Positions 38,939 through 52,844 of a DNA stretch of 64,000 nt are shown one piece after another. A program made the translations under genes and the position numbers. The stretch is from the NCBI RefSeq assembly GCF_001039355.2, contig NW_019776012.1, positions 9,051-73,050 of the forward strand, in the 5' to 3' direction. The notes under the pieces were generated by a model. The model was not told where the DNA came from, made no database searches, and saw only the letters and a program-made list of their open reading frames with translations. This DNA is from Lingula anatina. Its lineage: Eukaryota; Brachiopoda; Lingulata; Lingulida; Lingulidae. How positions within the stretch are numbered: the first letter of the stretch is position 1; each line of letters starts with the position of its first letter.

Positions 38939-38987
38939 CTCAAAAAATGAAACAGTCTTTTATTAGACGGTATGCTTGAACTTGTTG
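38939..38987 (-). other. Exon-like segment, probably untranslated 5' exon
   Basis: 49 nt bounded by ttctattttag and GAG then GTAAGT, both strong matches. It cannot join the 38415-38477 segment in its open frame without a stop, so it is taken as non-coding. A further donor (ACAG then GTAAGT) lies at about 39157. Confidence 0.35.
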
Positions 38988-41424
38988 CTAAAATAGAAAA
39001 AATAGCTATATGAATACGTGATATGTGTGCCCTTGCTCATGCACTTGTTGTGCTTTGCATTTAAGACACCTGCTTGGTCTAAGACAATGTTCTGTTAACA
39101 CTTCTTAATATGCCATACAGCAAATCCATATGTAAGCAGCCTATGAAAGCCCCACTTACCTGTTTCATTCTCTAAACACCTATAAGATGGTTGATATTAT
39201 AAAACCTACCTTTAAGCATTTCATATGAAATCACTTGGCAGGCAATTATCTAGAGCTTCCACATATCCTTGAAACACTTTCTATAAAGCATAATATTGAT
39301 CCATGACTTTATTTCTAAACAATAATTACAGCAAGCACACAATACCATCAGGCAATACAGTCCAGATAATATCAGGCCAGACTGCATCAGTCTAAAAGCA
39401 ACCGTTTAATATAGCAGTTAAGGCACTGACAGCAATGGGATTCAAAGAGAAATAATAACAATAATAAGAGCAATCACCTCTACCATTTGTAACATATCTA
39501 CAGTACTTCTCTATCAAATAATTGACAGATAGGCAATATCAACACTCACACTCAGAAAAAACAATTACAGCTACATTTGTGTTGTATCCATGGAAACTGA
39601 GTTCTCAGAATAGCAATTCTGCTATTCAGGCTTCTGCATTATACCTCCTTACAGATATATGTATGCTGGAAATGTGCCAGTGTAAATCTAGCTAAAAGAT
39701 TCTTGCCAGACCAGAAACGAAAGATCAGAATATTTGGTCTGTGAACTGGGTGATTGTCTTTGAGCAAGTAAAGGTCTATATTATTTAGATCTGTTCTTCA
39801 GGTAACCACAAACAGTTTTCTATGGAATTACTTGTAAGAGTGTAGCTTAGGTTGAAAGTTATCTGTGCACTGGTGTAGGTTTCTTCTCCTGATGTGGGAT
39901 TAACTGACATTTTTTTTTAGTATTTTAAGCCAAGCATATTTCTTTTAAGTTTTTTTCTTTCTGCACACTGCATGTTGGATGTCTGTTAATTATAAAACCT
40001 ATATCCATTTTAAATAGAGATCTAAATCAAATAAAGAAATCTTGGATTACATATATTTACTTGAATAAGGTCACAATTAATTTGAAATAATAATATATGT
40101 TCTTCATTTTATCGTGTTTGTGATAACAGTGCACAAAATACTTTTGTCAATTTTAATGCAATATTACATAGAGTGATATCTTATAGCATAATCGCCAATA
40201 ATTTAAAATTAAAGTTTGAACTACCAATACATTCAGAAAATGTAAACCATTAGCACTGCATGAGCTTCAAACCCATGGAAATGCAAATTAAGTTACATCT
40301 GGAAACTGCCAATTTTTCAAATACACAAAAAAAAATCCATACAAAACTTAATACTTCAATAATAACAATTTTAGTAAAAAAATTGAGTAAAAAGAGTAAA
40401 AAAATGCACGAAAGTGAACAGCAATACCAAAGGCAATGATGACAACATTAGCTACATCAACATCAGGTGATTGCTATATACTTGGACACATTGTGTGTAT
40501 AAATAAAAATATTAATCATCTCATCTCATTCACTCTGATCAAACCAGTGATGTTAGCAAAAAACTCAAGCTTTCTCCCATTGTACCTGGGTAGTAAATCA
40601 TTTCAAATATAAGTCCCTTAGTATCAGTTCACACCTCAGTTTGAGAGTGTTTCAGTCTTTTTATTCCTGCTGTCTTGGGTCAATAAAACGTCAAAGCACT
40701 TAGGGACACCAATTGCAAGTTTAGTAACATCACATAAACAAGAGTTTGATGCACAGGGTAGAATAAGGCGTTACTTGTGCAGCATGTAAGGCCTAAAACT
40801 GAGGCAATGCTAGAAATTGCCTAAGTTTGCAATAAAAATGGAATAAAAAAGATTAAAACTTTATCAAACTATAATGTTTGAACTGATAATAAAGGACTTT
40901 ATATACAAATTATATAATACAAGGTGTGACAGAGGACACACAGTTTTGCCATTACATGGATATTTTTAGTCTTGACAGTTGAAACACAGGTTGTATTGAG
41001 GCTTTATCTAGAATATAAGACAAAAAAATGGCAGCGCTATGTACATGTACTTAGCAGAAGCCGGTTCCGCATAAAAAAGGTCATCAAAATTATAAGTTAA
41101 TCACCATGCATGTATCTATAATTTGTTTGAACTTCAAATAAGTATTTGGTGCCCATTTTGACGATGAATACGAATATAGACATTTCACTCGTAGATTACA
41201 CATCTGACATCTGGAGACTAAAATAGGTGAACAAGTCTTCCCTGTGAAATTGTGCAGGTTTAATATGGACGTACAGTACACGTACTGTGCACGTACAGGT
41301 CCTTTCAGAGGACAAGAGATCTATAAAACGTACACTAAGTTTAGCAAGTTTTTCTATGGATATGGGTATAGCATTAGGCTATAGTTGTATATTCTTGATG
41401 CAAGTAAAACAAATAACAACTTAC

Positions 41425-41600
41425 TGACAAGCACCTGCCCCCACTCACGAACCAGGAAAATAATAAACCCCCGAAAACGAGGCCTTGGCATGCACATTAC
41501 TTCCGCCTGTCTGTGCGTCCCGGTTTGTTTACCTGCTGCCATGCGCTAGCACGCTAATGCTTCACAACTCTATGATTCAGCTGCATTACTTGGTTTGGGT
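41425..41600. promoter_or_regulatory. Candidate divergent promoter / first exons of acyltransferase-like and GAS2 genes
   Basis: A locally GC-richer block. On the minus strand an ATG at 41542 (opening MAAGKQTG) precedes two possible donors, CAGCAG then GTAAAC and GTCA then GTAAGT (exon end 41425). On the plus strand TTTGG then GTAAGA (exon end 41598) is also a good donor. The acyltransferase-like gene runs left and GAS2 right from here. The first exons are inferred, and neither short reading frame continues in frame into the known coding exons. Confidence 0.4.
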
Positions 41601-44600
41601 AAGATGCATTTTTTTGTGTGCATTACTTTTGGTAATTTTTTCTTTTTGTTTAAGTGCTTATAAACGATACAGCCGAGGCAATCGTTGTTCTTGCAGCAAT
41701 TAAAGTTCAATTATACAGAGGCAGCCTGTCAGGCATGTACAGTGTGTATAGCGTTTATATACCAGTATCTATCTATCCTTAGTTTTAGACCTTACAAGTG
41801 ACTTGCTAAATGAAATGTAAAGCCAAAAACTGCAGATAATTAAATAAAGTCAGACAGGAACTTTTTTGACTATGATGTGAGCATCAAAATTGACAAAATG
41901 TAACAAGTAGCTCTTTTTTGTTTGTTTCTTGGTTTTATTTTATTTTATTTTATTTTTATTATTATTATTTTTTTTTTTTCAAATGTAAAAATATCTTATC
42001 CAGGGGAAAATGTACTGTTAGTCAGAAGCAACAGTAATTAAGTTATGCTATCAGGCAGATAGGGAGAACAGTGGTGAAGTCCCTTAAGTGAACTTTTCAG
42101 ACAACTGAACATTTGAAGTACTCAGTACTGGTAATCTTAAAAAAAAAAAGAAATAAAAACTTTGTCAAATTTTGATTCATCTGTTTTAAAACCAATTAAC
42201 TTTTAGACTGCTGAAATAGATAAATACTGGCCTTGTAATGGTATTCAATTAACAGGTTGATTAAAATCATTGTCATTAAATCATAATTAATGGGAGTACA
42301 TATCTTATTTTAATTGAAATTATTGTATTTTTTCATATCTTTTACTAGAATAACATAGGAGGAAAAATTAATACAACATATTCTAATATGTCTTTATACT
42401 CATGCATTAGGCGCTTGTGTTTTGGTCAGACTTTGTTCATGCAATCTCTATAATGCATCAGATTATTTTGTTAATTCCAATAATATCCAAGCTTAAGCCA
42501 CCTGCTGTCTGCTGGGAGCTCTACTTGATAAATATCTATGGCAACAATTCTGTTATCTCCCTCAGGTCACACTGGCATGTTCTGCTACTGTACAGGCAAA
42601 CAAAGGCTCCTGTGTGGTTTATATTTGTTTGGCCTCAGAATATGCTTAGAAACTGTTCGTTTATGGTCCATTGTTGAGTACTTTCAACTTCTTTGCTGTT
42701 TCATTGACCTTTATTCATTCTTCTTATTTTGTGACCTAAGAATAAGGTACAGTAGTATTACTTTTAAATGACTGTCAATGATATTTCTTTTTAATAAGAC
42801 AAATATTTATTTTTAAAAAAATCTACTTTATTCATATGAATGTTCCCCTAAAATGTATTAATACATGTATAATTTACTATATGTTACAGTGTAACAAAAC
42901 ATATATCAATACATCAATGGACAAAATGAATTCTGGTAAGCATAAACCACTTGAACATGCAGTGAATGCATAAATAATTGGCTTGCACGTTGAAGATAGC
43001 CACATATTGATTATTATATCATGAATTGCTTCAATCTGTGCATAAGAAGAATGTGAAATGATGAAAGTTTGCCAAGTGATGCAGGAGTAGGGACTGGCAG
43101 GTATTGATATAAATGTTCTTTACGTATTTGAAGTAAAAGATTATTTCAGACTATTTTTTAAGGTAGGGTGAAAAATTTTCAGTAGCTGAACAGTTTAATC
43201 AATTGTAAGCCTGTTTTGGCACAGACATATTTAGTATCTACTAGTAAATGACAGAGCATAGCCCCTCCTGATTAATCAGTAAAAAAGAGATTTCTGAATT
43301 TTTAGTGGGTCCCAGAATTTTATTTTTTAAAATTCATTAGAAACAATTTGGTCTCTATAATTTGGTAAGATGTTCATTGTATGTTTGTATGTATAAACTT
43401 GTAATTAGCAAGTTTTATCACAGATTAGGTGAATTTCATCTGAAGTTTTTTAATTGTCACATTATTTAACTGAAATATGATTTTGTCTAGCATGAAGTGA
43501 GGATTTCCATTCTTTGCTATCAGATCTGTTTTATATATAATGCTATGGAGAAAGGAGTAAATGTCCCTGACTTGCACACATTGATCTTTATGCCAATCAT
43601 TCTACTAGGTATTGGAGAATTCAGTAGGTCAGCCTACTATTACCAGTCAGTTTAGTGGAATACTGTGCTGTATGCGGACCTCAGTTTTCATAATGTAAAA
43701 TCTATTTGGATTAATTTGATGCCACGAAATGCAGTCTGAAATTAAATCCAAACCAACTACAAACCAAAATAAAGGTATGTCAACACTGGGTTGGTCCGGG
43801 GTATATGTTTGTTTAGCTGAGGTGTAACGCTTAATGGTTAAAGAAGAATAAGAAGGAAGCTTGAAGGTAAATTTTATTGCAGCCAAGGATGTGAAGTGAC
43901 TAGGTAATGACATGATGCAAAAGTGTCTGCTGTTATTTTCATAAGATTATTTTATTTGGCATAGGACTTATAGCTTTTGCTATTGATGCATAAGAAAGGA
44001 AGTTTACCATTGTGATGATAAATTCAGCAAAAAGAAATTTTGTAGCTTACCAGGCAGTATGTACAAGCAAGAATGAAAGGAAAAATGTAAGCTTGCATAA
44101 ATCATAATGAAGGCAGTTTTTAAACTTCTTTAGTTTCTTTTTATTATGATAACAATTAAGCATATATGTGACACATTTTCACCACTATTTAGTAATTGAA
44201 TGCAATATAATTATTCTCAATTATTCCAACTCTCTAAAGTCAACCATTCATCAGTCTAATTAAACACTGCAGGTTCCCAGAGGTTTTTGCTTGTTATGTT
44301 ATCCTTTCTTTGCGTGACAGACAGCTCTTTTTTATCAGTGGTAAATAGGCTGACTTAATTCCTTGTCACATGACCAAGGAAGCCATGGGTTTGGTATCCT
44401 CCAAATGGATTACTTTTAGATGCTGAAATTAGGAATCACTCTATTGATTGTTAAGTAATAACAGTTGCAGGGGTTAGACTTCTTTGTTGAAATCAAGATC
44501 TGCCCTTAGCTGTCACAGTGTTATAAATTTGATTTGATTTGATTTGTGTACTGACCATCACTGTAAGTATGAATATAAAACATACTATGAGTGTATACTG

Positions 44601-45100
44601 CATAGTTTCAGTGTATTCTTTTTAGATGTTTTATGTATGGATTGTATGTTGTCAGTAATTTCAAAAAAATGTAACTACTTGTATGCATCCATAGCAATCT
44701 TAACTAGTTATTTTTCTTAATTTGCATTGATTTGCTAAATGTATTACGTCATGTATATTTCTTATTTCTTTGTTCATCATGATTTATCTGCCTGACATAA
44801 TAGAGTATTGCTTAGCTTTCTGGGTATCCATACCAAACATCCAATGAAAAAGACAATCATGGCCGTAAAATCCATATATAGGAAGCTTATTTTAGTACTG
44901 ACTGATATTGATGAACAGTGCTTTAATACCATTGGGAATGAAGAAAACTCATATGGCTGGTAAATTTTTGCTAATACTTTGTTGCAGTGCATTCATGGTT
45001 AGGTAGCCAGTGTATGAATCTTTTTCCTCAATTTCTCTTTAAGTGCATGAACTTAAATGCTATACCATCTGTGCTCTAATGACCAAACTATCTGTTGCAG
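41601..45100. other. Probable 5' intron of the GAS2 gene
   Basis: 3.5 kb of AT-rich sequence between a candidate plus-strand donor (41598) and the first recognised GAS2 acceptor (45100). No coding exon or RNA gene was recognised. Short ORFs here are unsupported. Confidence 0.4.
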
Positions 45101-48100
45101 TTGACTATCGCAGCAAGTGTCACAATGTGAAAGGCAAGAACAAGCTTCCTCCATATTCCACAGCCAAGCTGGCAGCAATGGAGAGTTGGAATAAGAATTC
45201 GTCTGCGACAAGCTCTCCCAGGACACCCAGAGCCAGAAGCAGGAGTGCATCCTATGGGAACATTGGAAACAGAGGGACTGTTACAGAAGCGGCGTACCAG
45301 AATGGCGGTTGCAGCACTCCCGACCTCAAGGATGTTGCACAAGAATTGCAGGCTAAGGCTCTAATCCCTCTGAAAGAAGACTTGGCACAATGGTTGAATA
45401 AACTATTAGGTAAAGTGTCTGAAGATGTTGATTTTTTAATGGGATTTTTTTTTTTTTTTTTTGTCTTTCTGCTCATTTGAGAGAAAAGGTGTGATCGGAA
45501 AATACATATTGCTTTGTGTGCTAAGAGTGCTGCAGGAAATACAGGAAGAATGCATTACCAATGTGGTAATGGATTCTTGACAATATAAATAGCCTGCACA
45601 TACTTACTGCACAAATTATATTGAATTATATATCTAAAAATGATGAGTTTGCTTAATGCACTTAAAAACAATAAAAATATTATATTATTAAAATTTAACA
45701 ACAATCTGATTATAAATAATATGATAAGCCCTACACAAGCCATTAACAAACAAATCTCAAAAGTGAATTGATCTTTTTTGTCTGGCTTAATCTAACTACT
45801 CACAAAGAAAAAGACAAAGAATAATAACATTGTGAAATGGTCAGATGTTTGAGAGCCTTGTTAAACACAAAGATATGAAAAGAGAAAAGTATTGACTTTT
45901 TATTGTGTTCATTTCATTAGAGAAGACTGGGGAAAGGGATGAGTAATGAGGTAAAAAGGGCTTAATGAAGCCATGCTGTGCTGACTAAGCAGAAAAAAAG
46001 ACAGGTTCCCGGAAACACTCATTGATTTTCTATTAGGAAATTAATTAAGCCATGTGATGCAAGTTTAGATAAAACCAGGTGTCTTGACATTTCTTGCTAC
46101 AATTTTCAAACAAAGAACTCCACCAGTTCCACAAATTAACTTTCCATCATTCAGCCATATCTTGATCCCTCCCCAGAAGGCAAATCAGACCATTACTCAG
46201 CCTGCTTTCTGTTTTCAGACTGATTGACTATTGTGATAGGAGACCTGCTGGAAGCATTATTGACATTAATTCCATGCCTGCTTCTAAGCCGCCATAGAAC
46301 ATGTCACAAGGCACAATTCAAATGCATTACTAGAATAATGTCTTTCTTTGAAGTGCAGTTAAATGGTAGATGACAGATGTGTCTTTACAAGCACAATTCT
46401 AGATCTTATTCACACACTCAATGAAATATGATATGTTCTTTTTTAAGATAATTATTTGAACAGTTTGGTATTTTAGACTATTTCTAAAAAAAAATTAAAA
46501 TTTGTGTTTGCTGATAATTATTCAAATATAAGTCTTTTAACAAGTACTAGTAAGGCTCAATTTTTTTTTCTTACTAGTAAATAGAGTACAGCAAGTGGCA
46601 GCTCTTTTGTAAAAAATTGTTACATGGGTATACCTTTGTTTTCTTTTTTAAATTAGATAAAATAAAAATGAAAGTGCCACTTCCATTTATTTATAACCAC
46701 CAACAGCATATTATCCTTTGAAAGTATCAGGATAAAGGTGGTGTGTTTATAGAAGATTGGCACACATTTGTATGTAAAGATTTTAAAACAGTTTCAACCA
46801 GACATAAAAAAGATTCACTGTGCAAATTATATATATATATATATGCATTACATTATGCATTACATAATCTGTCATATTTTAAATTGATTAAATCACCATG
46901 CAAACCAACAAGCTTATACATATGCACAAATACATGTATGCACATAGGCATCTATGCATTCAATAATGCATTTTACTTCAATTACCAACATTAAAATATG
47001 AAAAAATCTTCCTGATAAACCTGTTTAGAAAGAGGGTTGCCTAACAGTAATGCCATATGACATCAATATGCTATCAGCTAAAGAAAGAATACATGTCTTG
47101 TACCAGCTGCAGTAACCTACCAATTAGATGTACATCAACTAATGAATAACATGATGAAGCCATGATTACATGTTATTGATCTTGCTGTTATGAACTAATA
47201 ACATTTCCATGATATGCTATATATATTTCTTTTTGTCTTCAGGTATAGATATTGATGCAGGAAATTTTATGGATGTATTGGATAATGGTGTCTTTGTGTG
47301 TCATCTGGCACAGCATATTCATACCAAAGCTGAAGCTAACAGGCAGAATCTAAAAACCACACAGGTATGCAATTTAAATCACGGAATTACATGTGTACTC
47401 CCCGCACACACGCATGCACACTGAATGTAGGCACATGTCAAGCCCATGTGTATCTTGATAGTCCTAAGGTTCATTGGCCAATTGGTCTGAAAAATCGTAA
47501 CATTTTCATCAGTTTTTTTAAATAAAAGGGTTCATTGGTCTAAAGGTTCTATAGTGAATATTTGGAATAAGCCTTTGGACTATTGAACCTTTGGACTATT
47601 GTCATGCACCCTTTACACACATCCACCCATACACTGTACATGCATGTATATACTGGTACTCACTAACAATGCACCCACAAATTAAAACACACCTGTGCCC
47701 AAACCTGTTCTACAGTATGCATATTCATTAAAAAAATTGCCTTTTTTCTGATGAAATCCGTTACCAAAAAATTGGGATGTCTTCACTTCCAGCACATTCC
47801 AGAGAACAAGGTCCGCTTCCGCCCCAATGCCAAACGAGGGTCATGGTTTGCCAGGGACAACACTGCTAACTTCCTGAGCTGGTGTAGGGAGTGGGGAGTG
47901 AAACAGGAGTGTTTGTTTGAATCAGAGGACCTTGGTAAGAGCTAGGATCCTGTATACTGGTATATTGGGACCTGGGGTGGTTTAACAGAAAGAAGAGTTG
48001 CCACGGCTGATTCTTTAAAGATTTCATGAAGTAAAAGTAACATTTAGAGTTGAATGGAAATAAATCATGCATATCTGATATGCCCCAGAGGCCATATTTG

Positions 48101-49790
48101 TGATTGGTGTGGTAAACTTGAATGAAACGCTGCTGACAATTGCTCCAGTAGACATGCAAATGTGGGGATCTGAAAATGAAGAAGCTGCAATACAACAATC
48201 CAAATTTCAGTGTAGAGAAATATTGAATGTGTTTTCTTCTCCAAATCTAATCGTCACATCTACTGCAATGAGACTGTCACCCACTGTGATGTTGCACCGA
48301 AACTAAGGGTCCGTGTAACAGAAAGTCAGCCCTCCATTTAGTTATAATGGTTAGGGTTAGCCTTAAATGGGTCAAAATATAGGGTGAGGCTTACCTATAC
48401 AAATGAATGGGAAGCGGACTCTCTATCATGGGGGACTCTCTGTCATGTTACAACAGCAATATGATTTTCGTAACAAAATCATTAAACCTGTGTTCTAAAA
48501 TTATTATTTTCTATGCTCCTTTCTATTTCTCTTCTAGTTTTTCACAAGCACGAAAGATCTGTGATACTTTGTCTATTGGAGCTTGCTAGAATAGCCTCCA
48601 CATATGGAGTGGAACCTCCAAACCTGGTGAAGTTTGAGAAGGAAATAGAAAAAGAAGAGTTAGGTAGTACAGAATCCCTGACTGGTGGGGTGAAAAGTAT
48701 GGTGTTTGATTCCCCAAGTTCTTCCAGATCGTCTTCCCCTTGTACTCCCAGGAGGAGGCTTGGCTCAGGCAGGATAGCTTCTAAGCTTCACCAGGAGGTA
48801 AGGGGCATTATGAAAATAGCCTTAAAATTGTCTTTTTTATTGATTTTAATTGTTATATGATATGAGAAAAATAAGTCATTGAAAATATGTTTCGTGTTTT
48901 ATGAAGCATATCTCAATGCGTTTTATTTCTTTATATGAATCTACAGTGCCCCACAATCTTTATTTCTTAATGAGTAGCTTGATATTCATCCCTCATAGGT
49001 GACCAAGTTAACCAGCCAATGCACTTGCTCCAACTGTGGCTTCCAAATAAACCGTATCTCTGAGGGCAAGTACAAGATAGGGCGTAAAATTGTGTTTATC
49101 AGGGTAAGTAATCTCACTTTTTAGCTTCAATTTATAGGTTTGTATATACATTTAAGTTGTATTTTAAAGATCGAAAATTTTGCATTTTTAAGCTTTTCAA
49201 ATGGTAAATTACTATTTAACCAAAGTTTAAATCTAAGGAATGCAAATACTCTTACTATTCACATTTATTGGCAATCTATTTTCCAAAATATCAACTCTAC
49301 AAATGTAAAAAAAAAAGCATTCTACTTCATCTGGTTTTGTATTTGGCTAATACATAGAGCATCTGCATATTTACAATGAATGTCAAGGTTGACTTAAAAA
49401 AACACATAATCACAAAACCTTCTGTTTTAGTGAAATTTGCTACAAAGTCGAACAATGTAGAAATATGAAAATGTGGAATATGGTACATGAATGGGTGACA
49501 GGACATTCATGAAAATTTATATGAACATTTACAGCAGTGTTGTATAATGGTAGTTCCTTCATCTGTTTATTGTGTTCAACATCTGTAACTGCACTAGTCT
49601 AATTATTGGAATTTGCTGTTGTTTTCAGTTATTGCATGGCAAGCATCTAATGGTGAGAGTTGGAGGAGGATGGGACACATTTGAACACTTCCTGGCAAAA
49701 CATGACCCATGTAAAGTGATTGAGTTTGAACGTGAAACAATAGATGACAAGTATTTAGTCATACAGTCCAAATATAAAAGTGGGACATAG
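45101..49790 (+). CDS. GAS2-type actin/microtubule linker (CH + GAR domains)
   Basis: Exons: 45101-45409, 47243-47364, 47793-47934, 48538-48797, 48999-49103, 49629-49790; phases agree. The calponin-homology domain spans exons 1-4: [15 protein letters not shown], the block around [15 protein letters not shown], then [22 protein letters not shown] and [20 protein letters not shown] Ser-rich linker ([14 protein letters not shown]) follows, then the GAS2-related domain with a likely zinc-binding Cys set (CTCSNCGF) and [19 protein letters not shown]. It ends shortly after the GAR domain, like vertebrate GAS2 rather than the longer GAS2L1-3. CH binds actin and GAR binds microtubules in the family. 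Start uncertain: in-frame ATGs are at 45178 (341 aa) and, if unspliced, at 45079; a missing upstream coding exon is possible. Confidence 0.92.
47456..47614. mobile_element. Degenerate inverted copy of the 12138-12310 fold-back element
   Basis: GAS2 intron sequence containing gtcctaaggttcattgg on the left, a centre with aaaaatcgtaacattttcat and aaagggttcattggtc, and cctttggactattgaacct on the right. The centre matches the reverse complement of the 12.1-12.3 kb element's centre (ggtaacatttttatcgattt..aagggttcattgg). It has diverged more and I see no flanking duplication, so it is older. Confidence 0.65.
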
Positions 49791-52545
49791 TCATATACTC
49801 AGTGAACAACACAGTATGGGGAAACACTCAAACGCCAAACAGATATTACAGTGGGGTTTTGAAAATTAATGAATGTTGGCATCCAGGGTTTGAATAAGAG
49901 TACAAGTAGGTAGATAAGTAAACAAAAATCTGAAGAAGACATTTACAAACCGTCTTTTATACACTGGTTGTGTGCACATGTTAGAAAAAAGAGAAAGTTT
50001 GGATTGAGAAAAGAACACATTAATTTATAAGACACAGTTATAATATACAAGACATTAATGTGTCTATGATATTATGTAAATGTAGAATACTTGTAAACAT
50101 TGCTCAGTATGGGTGGTGTTTATTTCAATGTGTAAGGTTTGGTAAAAACATGCTCACTGCGCGATTTTAGTGTAACAAAGTGGCTTGGTTTTTTTATGTA
50201 CATATTGTGAAATTGGATCAAAATGCCAACTACACCAAGTTCGACTAATGTTTTGAATTGCTTTAAGAAATTTAATAACTTGTCAATGAATTATACTAAA
50301 AATATTAATGTAAATTGACAATGTTTTAATAACTTAAAATGATATTCAAATGATCTCATAGTTACATAAATGATAAATTCTCTACAAAACAAACTAAGTG
50401 CAAGCTGAAACCCAGTTATCAAGAGACAATCATTGTTTTTAAAGAAGATCATCTTCTTTTCCCTGTATTTTTATCTTGCACAGATCTCATATTTGAATTG
50501 CTAGTTAAAGACACCAGAATAAGAATGTAAAGTGCACTATGATCATACCTGGATGAATGTACATGTACTTATATACCAGTATTAAAGAAGATGTTGTCCT
50601 TTATTGATGGGTAACCAAAATAAACAAAATACAACATACCCTATGTTCACATACACAGAGTGTATTAGCTATATATATATATATTCTTCTGGACATCAAA
50701 AGTCATGAAAAAGTCTGTTTTTGTTGGTTTCTAATTTTTACATTATTACTTTTTTCTTACTGGTTATTTTTATTATTATATCATTCATCTTATTTGATTT
50801 ACTTACGGGAAATTTTTAAAACAATATTTTGAGATATTTTTGATATGATTGTATGTTTTATTCTATTAGTACCCATACTTATTTAAAGATAAACACTTCA
50901 TCATTTCCACGGCAATGGTTTCATGGCAGCTGAATAAGTTATATCGTGTCAGAGAATAAAGGGCACCAAGATCTACTTTAACATGTTAGTCTGTGTACAT
51001 TGACCTGCCATTGTCACATATGTATTGAATGATTTGATTTTTTTTCAATGGAGCATTACCAGTTTCTACTCCTTCAAACAAAATTGTAATTACTGAATAT
51101 GAGTGTAAAGCCTTTGACAAAAATTATTCAGAAATATGATTAAGATAACAATCATCAATCTGTAAATGTTGTACCTTTCTCCTAACTAGTTAGGTGATGC
51201 CTAATGGAATTGCACTAAAGTTGACTCTGTCTTGCATCTTTTGACTTTATGGATCAGTTGCCACAGGTTAGCCGCATTTGAATAACCTCAGACTTGTACA
51301 AATTTTATAATCAGCATAAGTGTTAAAGGTGAACTTAATTTTATGTAATTTGAGATGACTGTAATTTATATATTTTAGATGCCATATCTAGTTATGTATG
51401 TAAGCCCCCCTGTTTTTTTTTTTTTTTTTCTTTCTTTTTTTCTTTCAGGTGATTTATTATGTGATTTTTTTTCTTAAATGATTTTTATATGGGACAAGCC
51501 ATTGGCTGTATTTTTGCCGTAAATTTTGAATTCAAAGAAAATATGACACTGCTCTTTTTCTTTTTGTTTTTCGTTGTTAGTACGATTTTTTTAAATTATT
51601 TAGGTAACTTTATAACATCAGAGTAGCAATTAACTTTTTGAGTTGTTATTCCATTTAAAGGAAGCCAAATTTTTGTTTAAATTTATATTCAAAAATTAAA
51701 AAAGTTATGGAATTTACAGTAATGGGATGTATATATAAACTGTCTGCGGTTGCAGTCTTACGTAGTTATTGGCGTTGGACGCAATCAACTATGTAAGTTT
51801 CTTTTATTTTACACCTTAAATTTAACGCCTTTGAAATAGTTTTAAAGGAATAGAGTTTGGTTACAAAATTCGCTTTAATAGCATTATGAATATCATAGTT
51901 TTTGCTATTTTAGTATCTCTTCATATGTGTTTTTACTTTCATGTTATCTATGTTTCACACGATAAAAGACTTTACCCAGATTAACACCAGATTTTAATTT
52001 TTTCATATAACGGAAATTTAAGACCAAGATTTTTTTTCATGGCATCAAAAATGAACAGAAACTCTGCTAAAGTGCAGATTGTATGAATCACAAAGCGGAA
52101 TCTTTTTCCAAAAATTAAAAAAAATAAATGAAATATCAATTAATTAAGTAAGGGCTAAAACGTTTTGTTTCGTGAAAAATAAACGCGTTTCGTTAAACGT
52201 GTGAAATTCACATTTCACTTTGATATGAGAGCAGACAGAGTAAAGTTTAGATAGTTGTTTTTCATTTAGAAGAAAAATGACATTGTGCACGATCTTCGGC
52301 TCTCAGTTCACACAAATTAGTGGTATTTAATAAATCGTCTCTTTATTTCAAATTAGCTTTAACTAGATAGTCGGCAATTGCTTTTATGTTTAGCTGCAGT
52401 AAAGAAATATAAATGATAAAAAAATTAAGGGCAGATTCCTATACTTGTTAATTTGTAAGAATAAACATTTTGTTTAAAATTTGTTGTTTGAATGACAAGT
52501 TGAAAAAACGTGAAGTATGAAAAATAGGCACTATATACCATGATA

Positions 52546-52575
52546 CTTGGACATAATAACGTTATTATGTCCAAG
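52546..52575. repeat. Perfect 30-bp palindrome with no spacer
   Basis: cttggacataataac is followed directly by its reverse complement gttattatgtccaag, centred at 52560/52561. The flanks continue the symmetry imperfectly. It is intergenic, between GAS2 and the ZP gene. Confidence 0.95.
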
Positions 52576-52844
52576 CATGATATTAGATTTTTGTCTTGGA
52601 TAAAGTGCAGTTAGTCTATCGTTGTTATAATCCGATTGTACATTGTACATAATCCGATTTTGATGCACACTCGTAGGTTGCAACAGTTTGGTCTAAATTT
52701 AGGTGGTATTTTCCATAAGAACCTAGAAGTATCAAAATTATGAAAAATACAGCCTAACTTTTCGTGAGTTACATCCTTTTTAAAGGAGTAGTATTTTACC
52801 TCGTAATTTTTCTTCACGATACGAATATATGACACAGACATGAA

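Larger units (their letters stand above)
34611..41424. other. Probable long 5' intron region of the acyltransferase-like gene
   Basis: 6.8 kb without a recognised coding exon. It holds a (CAA)n tract (34914-34938), a GC-richer block (36540-36790), and exon-like segments on the minus strand at 38415-38477 and 38939-38987. The remainder is AT-rich sequence with short ORFs that lack splice support. Confidence 0.4.

Noticed and set aside
41485-41703. 72-codon plus-strand ORF with a hydrophobic segment
   Set aside because: It opens with a non-ATG codon region and crosses a good donor at 41598; more likely a first exon or promoter sequence than a small gene.
47456-47614. Viral or retroviral terminal repeat
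   Set aside because: No LTR-type ends, primer-binding site or reverse-transcriptase ORF nearby; the sequence matches the fold-back element instead.
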